This document shows, one piece after another, positions 38,701 to 49,861 of a stretch of DNA of 63,234 bases. Origin of the DNA: Heterostelium multicystogenum (lineage: Eukaryota; Evosea; Eumycetozoa; Acytosteliales; Acytosteliaceae); the NCBI GenBank assembly GCA_003667245.1, contig RCNN01000187.1, positions 1 through 63,234 of the forward strand. Reading direction: 5' to 3'. The notes under the pieces are model-generated. The model had not been told where the DNA came from. It saw only the letters and a program-made list of their open reading frames with translations, and ran no database searches. The position numbers were made by a program, and so were the translations under genes. Within the stretch, counting starts at the first letter, position 1; every line of letters begins with the position of its first letter.

Positions 38701-39435
38701 GAGATCCAAAACAACCTGCCAACAACTTCATCAAGGACCTCCTATTGGTTATGGAATCATTCTTGAACGCCGCTGACAACTATGCAAAGGAAAGATCCAA
38801 TCGTACCTCTCAATATTGTGTGGCTATGGGTACTCTCATTGGATTGCAAATCAAACTTCCCGACACCAAATTGATCAATCTCAAACAATCAGAAGCCAAG
38901 CTTGCAATGATCTCGCGACAATCTTTTAGAGAATCACTCATCATTGCCAATGCATATAATTTAAATATTTATTCTGAATGGATAAAGTATGTATTCACTA
39001 CCTCATTAGAATCTATCCTACAAATCATTAATTAACTGTGTATCATTCATTCATTCAGTGTTTTATTCCAGCAAGTTCTTTGCCTTGGAAATTTCCAATA
39101 TCTCCAGGAATATATAGCCAACTTTTCAATTCCACAAAACTTGTTCCACGATTTAATTAAAAGAGTTTGTATTAAAAACGATCCAGATATATATTTATTG
39201 TGGGAAGCTTACTAACCAACACTCCAACAATCTTTACAGTTCAAAAGTGACACTAGCAAACAAGCAAAAGTTCAACATGTCAAATATCTTTTGAACAACT
39301 TTTTAAATGATAAAACATCTCAGATATGATCTAGCAAAAGAGTTGTCTTTTGATGATATTGTAACACAAACAGTCAACTCATCTCTTGGTATTGGATACT
39401 TCAAGTCTAGTCAAGGTATTCCTTCAAAGAAATAA
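29764..39435 (+). CDS. spg11: Spatacsin (SPG11 orthologue)
   Basis: A single 9.7 kb gene of about 3,150 codons (human 2,443); the excess is Ser/Asn/Gln-rich linker. The C-terminal third aligns by eye with human spatacsin: FVRAHFCFVVACSVDGSI (human RAHDCFTLTCHMEGII), LVVRLITGMQCYNEL, FELLLRKK, KIALHSYLLKKQPLYQDK, FNMYREIAALHE, NYAKERSNRTSQYC and PDIYLLWEAY. Upstream, QERINLWKKCQHYF and AITLLELMNLKFL also correspond. The N-terminal half is beta-rich and divergent. Spatacsin with spatizin partners AP-5 on late endosomes/lysosomes and is needed for lysosome reformation. The ATG at 29764 follows a 5' UTR-like AT region and is the first in-frame start; it is inferred. Frame breaks occur every few hundred bases. 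A short intron lies near 38983-39060, inside the conserved C-terminus. Stop TAA 39433-39435. Confidence 0.88.
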
Positions 39436-39619
39436 ATTAATTTGTAATTCTAGAAAGAGCTATAACTCTTGGATTTTCATTGATTGTTTTATTATTTTAT
39501 ATTGAAAAAAAAATGGGTTATGCCACTATTGGGGTAATTTTAGAAAATTTTTTTATTTTTTTGGTATGAGTGGTTTACTATAGAATTGTGATTGTTAAAA
39601 CGGAAAATTTGATGTTCTC

Positions 39620-39980
39620 TACCATGGTCTTTTAAAGATTTCCAATCACCTGCACCTATCACTAAGAAAAGATCTAATCAAGAGATCCACTGTATGTACG
39701 TTAAGTTTTAAGCTCTAATCAGTTCTTCATCTACTAACATTAAACTTAGCTGACAATGATATTGTTAATAGATTTTTGAAAAAAGAAGAAGCCACTGGCA
39801 CCATCAAAACCAAAGAAACAAAGTGACCTATTTTCCCAGGGTCTCTATTCAAAAACAGATGATGGTGAAGGAAAGTGTAACGGCTGTGAGCATACCTTTT
39901 CCAAAAGATCATCAGGGAATGGCTATAAACACCTTTCGGATCACAAACCTTGCCGAATTGCACTCTGCTACTGGCGTCAC
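39620..39980 (+). pseudogene. BED-type zinc-finger gene fragment, interrupted by the SINE-like element
   Basis: After a possible intron (about 39693-39750, gtatgt..acttag) the plus strand reads DNDIVNRFLKK and, one frame over, a basic stretch and CNGCEHTFSKRSSGNGYKHL then SDH: C-x2-C ... H-x3-H spacing of a BED finger, as found in hAT-type transposases and domesticated DNA-binding proteins. The frame remains open to GCTACTGGCGTCAC at 39967-39980, where a 20-base T run of the inserted element begins. No catalytic or dimerisation domain follows, so this is either an exon disrupted by the insertion or a relic of a DNA transposon. Confidence 0.45.
39967..39980. repeat. Left target-site duplication
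   Basis: GCTACTGGCGTCAC, identical to 40383-40396, directly abutting the T20 run of the element. Confidence 0.7.
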
Positions 39981-40382
39981 TTTTTTTTTTTTTTTTTTTT
40001 GTTGTTATAACCATACAGTTGTTTATTTAAGGTAGGGTTTAGAAGCCTACAGATTTCTTTTTACAACCACAGGCCGGTTGTGATGACCATCATTTTATAG
40101 AGGCATGACTGCCTATTATTATTTGGAGCAAGGTGTTTCAAACAGTGGACTGTTAAGTATTTCGAAGCGACAGAAGATTTTAAGAGTACACCAATGGTTT
40201 ACGTAGTTGAGGGCTTCGCTTGTCAATTTACATATTCTTCATGGCGGGATGGTATCATACAGACTTGAAAGTACATGGGTTCACTGGAAGTGTATGGGGA
40301 AAAACTGGAAAACCCGGGATTCGAACCCACGACCCAAGGCGTCACAAGCAGACTACCATACCACATCAGCTATTCTGCCTTG
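39981..40382 (-). mobile_element. Candidate tRNA-derived SINE
   Basis: On the minus strand the element starts with a tRNA-like head: an A-box-like TAGCTGATGTGG (40372-40361) and, 45 bases on, a perfect B box GGTTCGAATCC (40327-40317), the spacing of a tRNA gene. The loop TTGTGAC would give a GTG (His-like) anticodon, but the acceptor arms do not pair, so it is not a functional tRNA. A body of about 300 bp without an ORF follows, then AAACAAC and a 20-A tail (40000-39981). The element is bounded by identical 14-base direct repeats (39967-39980 and 40383-40396), which look like a target-site duplication. Polymerase III promoter, poly(A) tail and direct repeats together are the hallmarks of a SINE mobilised by a LINE. 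Confidence 0.65.
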
Positions 40383-40434
40383 GCTACTGGCGTCACAAGC
40401 AGACTACCATACCACATCAGCTATTCTGCCTTGG
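40340..40434. repeat. 51-bp-period tandem duplication of the A-box segment; contains the right target-site duplication
   Basis: About 44 bases beginning CGTCACAAGCAG and ending CTGCCTTGG occur at 40340-40383 and again at 40391-40434, with no internal difference that I see. The second copy starts inside the right-hand 14-base direct repeat (40383-40396). Each copy contains the A-box-like sequence, but only the inner one has a B box at tRNA spacing. Confidence 0.8.
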
Positions 40435-40470
40435 GTTGCTACTGAATGAATCGAAAACAAAGAATACGGA

Positions 40471-40488
40471 AGTCCCGCATACGGGACT
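40471..40488. other. Perfect GC-rich hairpin in the tRNA 3' trailer
   Basis: AGTCCCG-CATA-CGGGACT, 7-bp perfect stem, 4-base loop, starting 11 bases past the tRNA-Gln 3' end on the minus strand. On the plus strand it is followed by CTTTTTG. The first TTTT run for polymerase III on the minus strand lies further on, near 40456-40453, so the hairpin would be part of the precursor trailer. Confidence 0.6.
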
Positions 40489-40499
40489 CTTTTTGATTT

Positions 40500-40571
40500 T
40501 TGCTCTGCTGAGATTCGAACTCAGATGACTGGATTCAAAGTCCAGGATACTAACCCTTATATGACAGAGCA
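40500..40571 (-). tRNA. tRNA-Gln (anticodon UUG)
   Basis: 72 bases including the discriminator. Acceptor TGCTCTG pairs with CAGAGCA (7 bp) with A73. T8, A14 and the D-loop GG are present, with a weak four-pair D stem ATAT/GTAT. The anticodon stem CTGGA/TCCAG encloses CTTTGAA, giving UUG, which reads CAA. The T arm is CTGAG-TTCGAAT-CTCAG, a perfect five-base stem with the conserved B box. No intron. CAA is the dominant Gln codon in the Q-rich proteins nearby. Confidence 0.93.
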
Positions 40572-40908
40572 TTTGTTAAAAATTTTTTTTTTTTTCTCCT
40601 ATACAATTTATATCAAGCCTTAAAATATTGCATTGTATTTTTTTCTATTTCTTTTAATTTAATTTAATTTACAATTAATTTGTTGGACAGTGTATACTCT
40701 GTTCACATGGAGTAATAGGTCTTGAGTTCTCAAAGATCCGAACATTGTCATCTTTTAAAAAATATTGTCTTTTGATTGAACTTTTCAAAACTTATAAATA
40801 TCTTTGATGGGATTAAAATCGACAGGGTTTGATAATTTTTATATTTTTTTTGTGTTTTTTTTACAAAGGGTTAATTATACATAATTAACTTTATAACAAT
40901 TACTTGAT
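40572..40908. other. Intergenic region upstream of tRNA-Gln and the actin-like gene
   Basis: About 340 bp, AT-rich with T-runs; contains the divergent upstream regions of the tRNA (minus) and actin-like (plus) genes. Nothing else recognised. Confidence 0.5.
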
Positions 40909-42000
40909 ATGGACAAACCTGCTGTAGTAATAGACAATGGTAGTGGTTGGATGAAAGCAGGATTATCTGGCTTAGTGGGAATCCCACAAAATATATTTCC
41001 AACAATGGTTGGTCATAATCATATCAGCGATGCAAAGAGTACTTTTATAGGAGGAGATGCACAATCAATTGCTGACTCTCTTGCATTGAAATATCCAATT
41101 CAACGCGGTATTATCACAAATTGGTCGATATAGAGAGTGTCTGGCATCACATCTTCGATAAACTTCAAGTTGAACCAGCCGACCAACCAGTTCTTTTAAC
41201 TGAATCACCTGTCAACTTAAAGCAAACCGTGAAAAAATGGCCCAAATAATGTTCGAACGTTTTGATACACCAGCTTTGCACATTGCCAACCAAGCATTCC
41301 TTTCTCTGTACGCCACTAACAGATCCACAGGATTGGTATTAGAATCTGGCGATGGTGTAACTCATGCTGTCCCAATCTTTGAAGGCAATCCTATTAGATC
41401 CAATATAGTCAGCATCAATCTTGGTGGAAATGATCTTAACAAATACTTGATGAGTATATTTACAGAACGTGGCTATACATTCCGCAGCTATTCTGAACGA
41501 GAATTGGTCCGTGATATAAAAGAAAAACACTGTTTCGTGGCATTGGACTTCGAAACAGAAATTAGAAATGCTTCCTCATCAACGGATGCAAGGAAAAGAT
41601 ATGAATTGCCTGATGGCCAAATCATTAGCATTGGGCCAGAGAACATTCTCTGCCCTGAAGCTCTCTTCGATCCTGGCATGTTAGACCTATCGACAACCGG
41701 TATTCATCACTCAATCAAATAAATCCATCCAGAAATGTGATATCGACGTACGTGGCGAATTGTATGATAATATTATCTTATCTGGTGGCTCGACTATGTT
41801 TCAAAGGCATTACTGAGCGTTTGCAAAGAGAATTGACCTCTTTAGCCCCACCCAGAGCTAAAATCAATATCATTGCACCCCAAAATCGTCAACACTTGGT
41901 GTGGACAGGTGGTTCCATGCTGGCCAAATCTTCATCATTCAAAAAGTGGATCAGCAAAGCGGAATATAACGAGTATGGTCCATCTATTTTCAGCAAATAG
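40909..42000 (+). CDS. Divergent actin / orphan actin-related protein
   Basis: Intronless, about 364 aa. Clear actin fold: [12 protein letters not shown] (phosphate loop 1), [42 protein letters not shown] (phosphate loop 2), [45 protein letters not shown] and [15 protein letters not shown]. Compared with conventional actin, the DNase-I loop between subdomain-2 strands is about six residues shorter ([10 protein letters not shown]), the first Asp of DSGDG is Glu, and the C-terminus stops at FSK without the Cys-Phe end. These changes would affect polymerisation, so it is probably one of the divergent dictyostelid actins or an orphan Arp, not bulk actin. Frame breaks near 41130, 41235 and 41725 are single-base. 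It converges on NF1 with 85 bp between the stops. Confidence 0.9.
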
Positions 42001-42085
42001 AATGAAGCCTATTGTTGTTGTATTATAGTTAGTGTATAAATAAAATATAACAGTAGATACTTTATTAAACTCTGATGATTCTACA

Positions 42086-45000
42086 TCATTTCTGAGATGT
42101 TTGTTTGGTTTTATTGTCATTGTCATCATCTGAGATATCATCAAACTTTAAGTCGGATTCTTTGAATGGGTAGGTTTGGTCTGATATGGATTCCAAGACA
42201 GTTTCAGTGATAATTTCAAGTAATTCTGATGTTGATTTGAGTATTGATTGATTGATGGGAAGTGTCGCCTGTCTTTGGAAACCTATACCGGCGTCGATAA
42301 TTCCTTGGAATCCAATTTGTTTGAGATCGTAGGGTTTATTATTAGCTACTGAATTGATAGGAGCGGCCATCATAAAGGTATAGAGTCGATCCATGATGAA
42401 TAGGGCAGGTGATACTATCTTTGGATTCTCAGAGTTGGTGATTGCAGATGACAGCTTTTGGATTAGTTGATTATGAATAATGCTAAATGATTTTGGCATG
42501 TACTTAATTCCTTCTTTGAGTAACTCAAGGAGAATCAATTGTTCAGGCTCACGATCAGTGTGAGTCAAGATAGTTTGTAATAGATTCAACAAGAGCGAAG
42601 CATGACTTTCCATCACAAATCATCTGTGGATTGAATAAAAGCTGAGCTGGATCTGATTGGTTTTTCAATAAATGAAAAATTCTCCTTCACTTGCCAACAG
42701 GGTCAAGTATCCAAGCATAGAGCTTGATTCCATTGGTTTTTTTGATACTATTTTGAGAATGGTAGACAACAGTGCAGTTGCTGAACTCTTAGTCGAGGCA
42801 TTCTTGACTCCTTTTAGGAGATGAGTGGCCATGGCAAATGAAAAATTATTCTCAAACGATAGTCCAGTGACCTGGTCGATTGCTTGTAGTGATTTAATAT
42901 AGGGCTTACGTGCAAGTAGAAGTGTTGGATGGAATCCTTCTACGAATAAATTATGATGATCCATAATCTTTACGAGTGACTCCAACTGTGCCAAGGCAAC
43001 AGAGAAAATTTTGCTGTCATATATTTCGATAAAACTCATTCCCATCCAAAAGAGAGATGTGAAGATATCTGTTGACTTAGGTGAGAGGTATTCTTGAAGT
43101 CTTGTCAGACAATGGAGTGCACTGTAAATGATATCGGAATGTATGGTCATATTGTTGGCGGATTTCAAAGAATTACCTAAAACCTTCAACACGTCTCTTA
43201 TTAATAGTTTCACACATAGAGTTGTTCTTGACAACGTTTCCAAGGGTTATGAGTGCGCGACTCTGAATAGGGAGATTGTTTGTAAAAGCAGCCTTGATGG
43301 TGAGCTGTATCCATCGCATATGCCATTGTTTTGCATGTTCATGGCTGTCGATGAATACTTTGAGAATAGAAAATATCGATTTTGCAACTGGATCCACATT
43401 GCTAATTGACATCTTTTCCAACTCTTTCGATTCAGTTGAGAGATTAAAGTCGTTGTTTGCCAACTGAAGAATTGGCACTGTTGATACCAAAGAGGAGAAG
43501 GAATTTCTGCTCACCTAGTTGAGAAATTAGATAGGGAACTGCAGAAAGCCGACCATCATTTAAAACCATTGAGTTGTAGAGTGAATGCAGAGTATTTAAC
43601 AGGAGTGTATGCACTGTAATTCCAACATTGACACTACCAATACAGAAAAGGGTAATGATTATATGAAAAATTTCAGGAGATATAATTGGGCACAAATTGG
43701 ATTGTCAAACATTAAATACATCAAAAGACGGAGATTAATGGTAATTTGTGTCCACAGTATATGCATGGATAAGTCTCCACTAGAGTGTGTAGATTGCTGA
43801 GCTGTTTTGTCTAGGAGTTTTAGGATTCTTCCAATAAGTTTACGACCTACTGGCTGTGGAGAGGTGTATCCCATCGATGATACCATCTCACCTATAATTT
43901 CACTGTTTTTGGTTTCACGTGATTTCAGTGAACACCTCTGTAACACCAATCCAATGAGATCTTCACTCTGTTTTTCCAATACAAATCCAAACTCTCTCGT
44001 GTATTATAGACTTTAGACTTGACTCACGAATAGTCAATTCAATGAGGAGATCAATGATATCTGTTGTCTTTTTTGTGTTTAAGGACTTGCTCTGGAGTTT
44101 GTCCCTTTCTAGCAGTGTTTGAAAGATTGGAAATCCATGGTTCCATATATTCGAGAATAAGGTGTTTTGAAGAGACGGCAGCCTTGTTGATTCCATGAAG
44201 CGCCTCCAGCATGAAATCAAGTGTAAGCTCAGGTTGATTTTTAGAAAGTCTTGTCGAAATTTGTACAATTTTTTTGAGTAGAGTTTCGTGGTATGAATAA
44301 TCCGGAGTATCTAGTAGCCTACATTGAGATGAGAATGATGGATTCATTGCTATTGCAGAAAGGACGTTGTACGCTGATGTTCTAAGTCCATAGTTTGTTG
44401 CTTCCCATGTTTAAGTAAGGCCATACTCAACAAGGTACCTGGAATGTCGTGTGGAATAGGATTGATTGAAACAGCAGATTGAGGTGGATTATTTTGTGAT
44501 GAGTGGATTGCAATAGACTGATTGATTGACTGTAACAATTTGGAATCTCTGTGGACTCTTAAAACTGCATAGTTTGAGTTTGTCCACCCAATCCTGAACT
44601 TCAATTCGAATTCCTCACTATCACTGCTGCTCAAATTTACTTTAATATTTGCTATTGGATATGTATCTACTAATTGAGTGGAAACGTCCCAACAGTGAAT
44701 AGAGCTTGATTGAAATCAATTGTATGTGATCGTTGGATATACGAAGAGTAACATTTTTCTCGAGGAATTGGCTGACCTTGGCAACAGGTGTGTAGAGTGC
44801 CATTACTTCAGTTTCAATGGCAAGAGTCGACTCTGGAAGTCCATGATTGTCCGTATCAATGTGTTCAAAGAGACGAACAGAATCGGTGAGGAATAGTAAC
44901 ATTTTGACACGATGATTTTGGCCAACCAGTTTATAGATAGACTTGAAATGTGACTTAATGTAGTGAGAAGGATTTACAATATAAATGGAACAGTTGGAAA

Positions 45001-48000
45001 ATATCTTTGGTGGAAGATGACGAAGCCATGTTGCGCACCAAGCCAGTGGGATATTGTGGTTAGGTGATGACAAGGAACAATCAATGACAATAGAGATGTC
45101 CTTTGACAATTGGAATCGGTACTGTCCACAACTGTCTTTAGAATGAGATAGAAGAGATGGTCTTGGTCCATAGAGGCATCGAATCTTCGGGCAATATAGT
45201 AGAATACAGGTTGCTTATCTTTGAGAGTATATCCTTGTTGATAGAATAATTTCTTTTGCTTGAGATAATCGATATTGGTGTGTTCAAAGCGTTGAAGTAA
45301 CTCTACTATGCTGTTATTATCTGCACCTTCTATTGTTGGCTGGATAGAGTTTAATGTCACTGAGAGTGTTCGTAGAACTGATTGTTTTGCTCAGCTAGCT
45401 TTGGTTGTCCCATGGTCAATAAAACTTTACCGAGGACGGTCTGAAGAACTGATAAAGCTGCTGTGTAGAATTGCAAGATCTTCTTGTTTAGTGTCCCACA
45501 CTAATTTTGTAGGTTTACCTCTTGCCGATCCAATTGCTGATTTATCTGGTGATACCGAAGTCAAGGTGTCAAATACATCATCGACTAGTTTAGTATTATC
45601 ATTGACAAAGTTATTGAAACTATTCATAAAAGGCTCTCTGACGGACTGCTGTCCTGCATTTCCAAGTTTCTGCAAAATCTTTGTGATCAGAACCAACGCT
45701 CTTCTATTCTCTTTTGAGATAGGACAATTACTCTGAACGATTCCAAAGTTTTCTGGAGTAATTATTGCTGGACAAATATATTAAGAAACATAATTCCAAC
45801 AACTGTTAGCTTTTCTGTTCCTGGATGGTGTTGTGCAAGCTCCTTTACAATGTATGATGACAGCTCACGAATAGATGCTGGAATGCTGCAAATTGTCTCT
45901 TGAATTGATCGAATGAATATCTTTGCCAATAACGAAAGTCTTGAGATATTATTGTGTACATCGTCTGTGGGACCGAGCTTAGTCGTATCAATTTCCATCG
46001 AAGTATTATTTGCCAAGATCTTTCCAATGGGGGTACCAAGTGCTTGCTTCAAATAAGGAGTTCCAACTATCTTAATATAGGATGCAAGCATCTTGGAACC
46101 TAAACTATTTCCTCTCAATAGCGTGGATGTAGATCCAGACTTTGTTGTTGCAATTTCATATTGAATGATTTTTTAAGTGCTGGAAGAGTGCGATCGTATT
46201 GGTCATAGAAATATATAAGAACACGCGCCAACTCATCACTGTCATTGATCTGAGACATTGAAATAAGAGAGTGGTAATCTGGTCCTTGCAGTAGTAGTTC
46301 ATAAAACTGCTGATATTTTGTGTCTTCTAGTGAGAGAGACGACGATGAAGGTGATACAGTTATCGATGCTCCAGCCGATTTCCAGCTAGATTTTCTCGCT
46401 GCTCCATCAAGTGTAGGATGAGAATCTCCCTTTCCAGCATTCTTTTGATTTAGAAGCTGAATAATATTGGATTGTTTAAATACATTGGCCGAAACCTGTA
46501 AGAAAGCTGCTCTAGTCTCTGCGTCCTCGTGGTATCCAATCTGAACAAAATAGTCGTAGTTTGAATTTGCATAAATCATATTACAAATACACTGTATTAG
46601 ACTTTCATTCATTTGCTTGTTTTCAATGAGCATCTACAGAATATTGTGTTAGAAGGACTAAAATTTGTAATTGTTGAAGATACCACTACTTACTTCAGAT
46701 TTCTTTGTAAGCTGATTGAAGAATATATTGTAGTACTTTTTGAACAGAATAACTCCAGAACTATCATTGGGAAAAACCAATCCAGCTAAGAGATTGGAAA
46801 GTAATGTAATGCATGATAAATCAATACTAACTTTGAGATCTGGAAGGTCAGAGGTGAGTGCTGAATCTGACAATGATTGTGATAGTGTACTTCCATTAGA
46901 CAGAGTATTGCTATTGGATTGTAGAGTAGTTGCCAGGTTACCTGTGCTATTATTGTAGCTTGTGCTGTTGTTTGTTGGACTGAAAATGGATGTCCAATCA
47001 ATAAGTAGATCGAGAAGCGATCTCTTGAAATCTATTGAGATTTTGAAGTGTTGATTTCTTTCCAATAATGAGATCTAATAATGCGCAGACATTACGCTTC
47101 ATTCTTTGTAATGTTAATGTTGGAGGCATTCAAATGATTGATGTATTTTCATGATGATCAATAAAAGACGCTCAAGTGCACCAACATTGGCGAAATCCAA
47201 ATCGTCAGTATTGGAGCAAGAAGGGTCCACAATATTCTTGAGAATATTGATGGTTTGGTCAACAAAGATATTGGATCGCTCTACCATCTGCTCATTAGCT
47301 GGAGAACTAACATCTACGAAACAACCTGACATTTCAATGTGCAAATACTTCAACATCCACTCGAATGAAGCTGGACATAGAGCAGTTCCCATCAAAGAGA
47401 TGGTAGAATCTCTTATAAAACTGTTGTCACTCACCATATCAACTCTACTAATTCGTCCATAAACACTGTTATCATCTTTGCTTTCTCCACTGTGGAAGTT
47501 GGTGTATTGGTTAGCTTTCTACTTCTCGTTCTGCCCTGACTAAGTTGTCCAGATGAGGTGGCTGCATTTCCACCACTGGTACCTCCTGAGCTGAATCCAG
47601 AAGAACCTCCACTCGAAAACAATACAGTTTCTCTGTTAAGAATAACGCCACTTAAACTACAAAGGAATCCAATCATATTATACCATTCTTGCTTAATTAC
47701 ATTCAATGGTTTCTTTCCTAAGCCATTAATTTTCTGAAATCAAATTATTCGTTAGTTTCAATACATTAAGAGAAGCTACTGTTGTTACTGTTGTGCTGAT
47801 TTATATACATACATCATTATTGATTTCTTCTGTTATATTGACAAGTAGAGGAGTAGTAGCTGTCCAACGCGAGAAGATCTCTTCCCATGCTGTGGTGTTT
47901 CCTGTAGTTGGCGATGTAATTTTTCTGAGTAGTGTTCTAATGGCTTTTTGTTGATGTTTCTTTCCTGTGTGAAGTGCTTGGCAAGATGTTGCTAGCTTTT

Positions 48001-49861
48001 TATAAGTAGATTGGTTGATAATAATTCCATTGCTTTCCTCTGCAGTCTCACCAATGATATCGATCTCTTCTGCCAGCAATCCAAATATAATCGCACTCCG
48101 CAGACAAATATCAGGTTCAGAGGAACATAAATTTATGAGTAGTGCATGTTCTAGTTTCGATGCTCCTTGAGATCGAACATCTCGAATTGATGAATGTGGG
48201 AGAAGTGAATCTCGTGATTGATAAAGGAATTTGTTTCTACAGCTTGCAACATCATGGAGTAGTATCAACAGTCTCTGTGTATGCTCGAGTGGGAGATCTC
48301 GCTGATCTACTAATGCGTTGGATAATGCACTGTTTACTGCTGAGCTAATCTCCCAGAATCCGTTCGTTAACTTTCGATCATACCATCCCTCAATATGAAT
48401 TGGTTGGTGTAACTTGATCAAAGTCAAACCAGCCATCTCGACCAAGTCGATTGGCAGAGTTTGAGATGATGCAACAAAACAAAGTCCAACCATAATCGAT
48501 TTAAAATCATCTAAATCCTGTGCTGCTGTTTTCTATTTCAATCAAGCAATTGTTAGTCCATTTGATATCACATGCAATCTTGATGCTAATTACCATTGGA
48601 AACATAGCAAACTTTGGATCTAAATGATAGAGTTGAACAATTAAACCTAATATTTGTATATCTGAATGATTCTTATCTTGATGCTTTTTACTCTTGTCGG
48701 TTGGTGTTTTGGGTGTATTTGTTCCACGAATAGTTTGGAGACATTCAAGATAAAGTTGCTTAATTTGGGACGATACTATTGGATATGCCTCTGCCAGTGA
48801 AGGACACCATGGCAGCTTGCTGTGATGTCCGTCGTCTACAACAATCTTGATAATGGCTTTCAATAATATGATTTTTGAAACTAGGTGATTCTGTATTTAT
48901 CAAATCTGGTAGGATGGCACTCAGCTTTGCCGATGAACTCTTAAAAAGAGAAACAACAAAGTCAGTCTCCAAATTGATGGATTCCAACTCGACACTTTTC
49001 TGCTGAATAATGAATCTATCCTTTAGCTCTCCTTCAATGGAATTTGCAAATGGCTTTAAAATGGTGACATCTTGCTCACTGACATAGGACGACGCCTTAA
49101 AAATATCAAGATAACAAATGGTCACGACATCGGTTAGCTTTGATATTTTTAATCGATTTTTTGAGGGTGTCGATAAACTTGCGCTTCACTGAAAGGTCTC
49201 CCGAGCCCATCACATTATTGGAATGCTTTTCGTTACGCTGCAGCTTGATCATGAGGTCAGGACAGAGCAGCAATAGCATTGTCATGAGTGGCCATATAAC
49301 AATTTCGATGGATCGTCTTCTTGGCCCAGACATCCAGTACATCAAAGAGAAGGTCAGGTGCACTTGACAATCTTCCACCGCTGCGCGTCAGCTGCACAAA
49401 CTCCATGGGATGATTTTCAATCCACGACCAAATAGCACGACGCAGCACCATAGCCAGAGTGAACTGATGCTTCTCTTTGCGGAAAGCGCCAATTGCTTTG
49501 AGCAAACGCTCCAACAGCTCGCACAAAAGATGTGAACTCAAGTTGATATGCCTCAATTAGCATCAGTTGACTGGTGATAGCTTCATCCGCTGTGACATTG
49601 CCACTCGATGCAGACACAATCGCTGAGAGTGTATCGATAATCTTTGCATATACTTGATCATAGTTTGTGGCGGACAGCTGAATAAATCAGCTTTCCACTG
49701 TTGATATAGGTATCGGAATCAGAAGGAGATCGAGTCAAACATCCAGCAGCAATTCCAATGATTCTGGATGCCATTGAGTCCTGCAGAGGTGGCGGCAACA
49801 ACTGTTCTTCTTTCTCCCTCAGTTTCAGAGCTTCTTGTTGATCCGCAACTGTGTTTGACAT
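42086..49861 (-). CDS. axeB: Neurofibromin (NF1) RasGAP
   Basis: About 2,550 codons (human 2,818), colinear with human NF1 over nearly its whole length. N-terminal helical region: AIWSWIENHPMEF. Middle: PTTGNTTAWEEI and MIGFLCSLSGV. RasGAP domain (about 45400-46250): DELARVLIYFYDQ, arginine-finger segment TLLRGNSLGSK, PAIITPENFGIV. Sec14/CRAL-TRIO-PH module (44640-45110): DISIVIDCSLSSPNHN. C-terminal HEAT region: FENNFSFAMATHLLKG. NF1 stimulates GTP hydrolysis on Ras at the plasma membrane. In Dictyostelium, loss of its orthologue (axeB) enlarges macropinosomes and permits axenic growth. Several short introns (for example around 47740-47810, 48535-48595 and 46635-46695) and many one-base frame shifts are present. 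ATG at 49861; stop at 42086. The symbol is assigned by orthology from memory. Confidence 0.93.

Noticed and set aside
40300..40382. Second functional tRNA gene (His-like)
   Set aside because: A and B boxes are present, but the acceptor arms do not pair, the anticodon stem is weak, and the sequence continues into a body with a poly(A) tail.
40207..40528. Plus-strand frames crossing the SINE-like element and the tRNA
   Set aside because: They traverse a tRNA gene and a duplicated 51-bp repeat (the same peptide occurs twice), so they are not a protein-coding gene.
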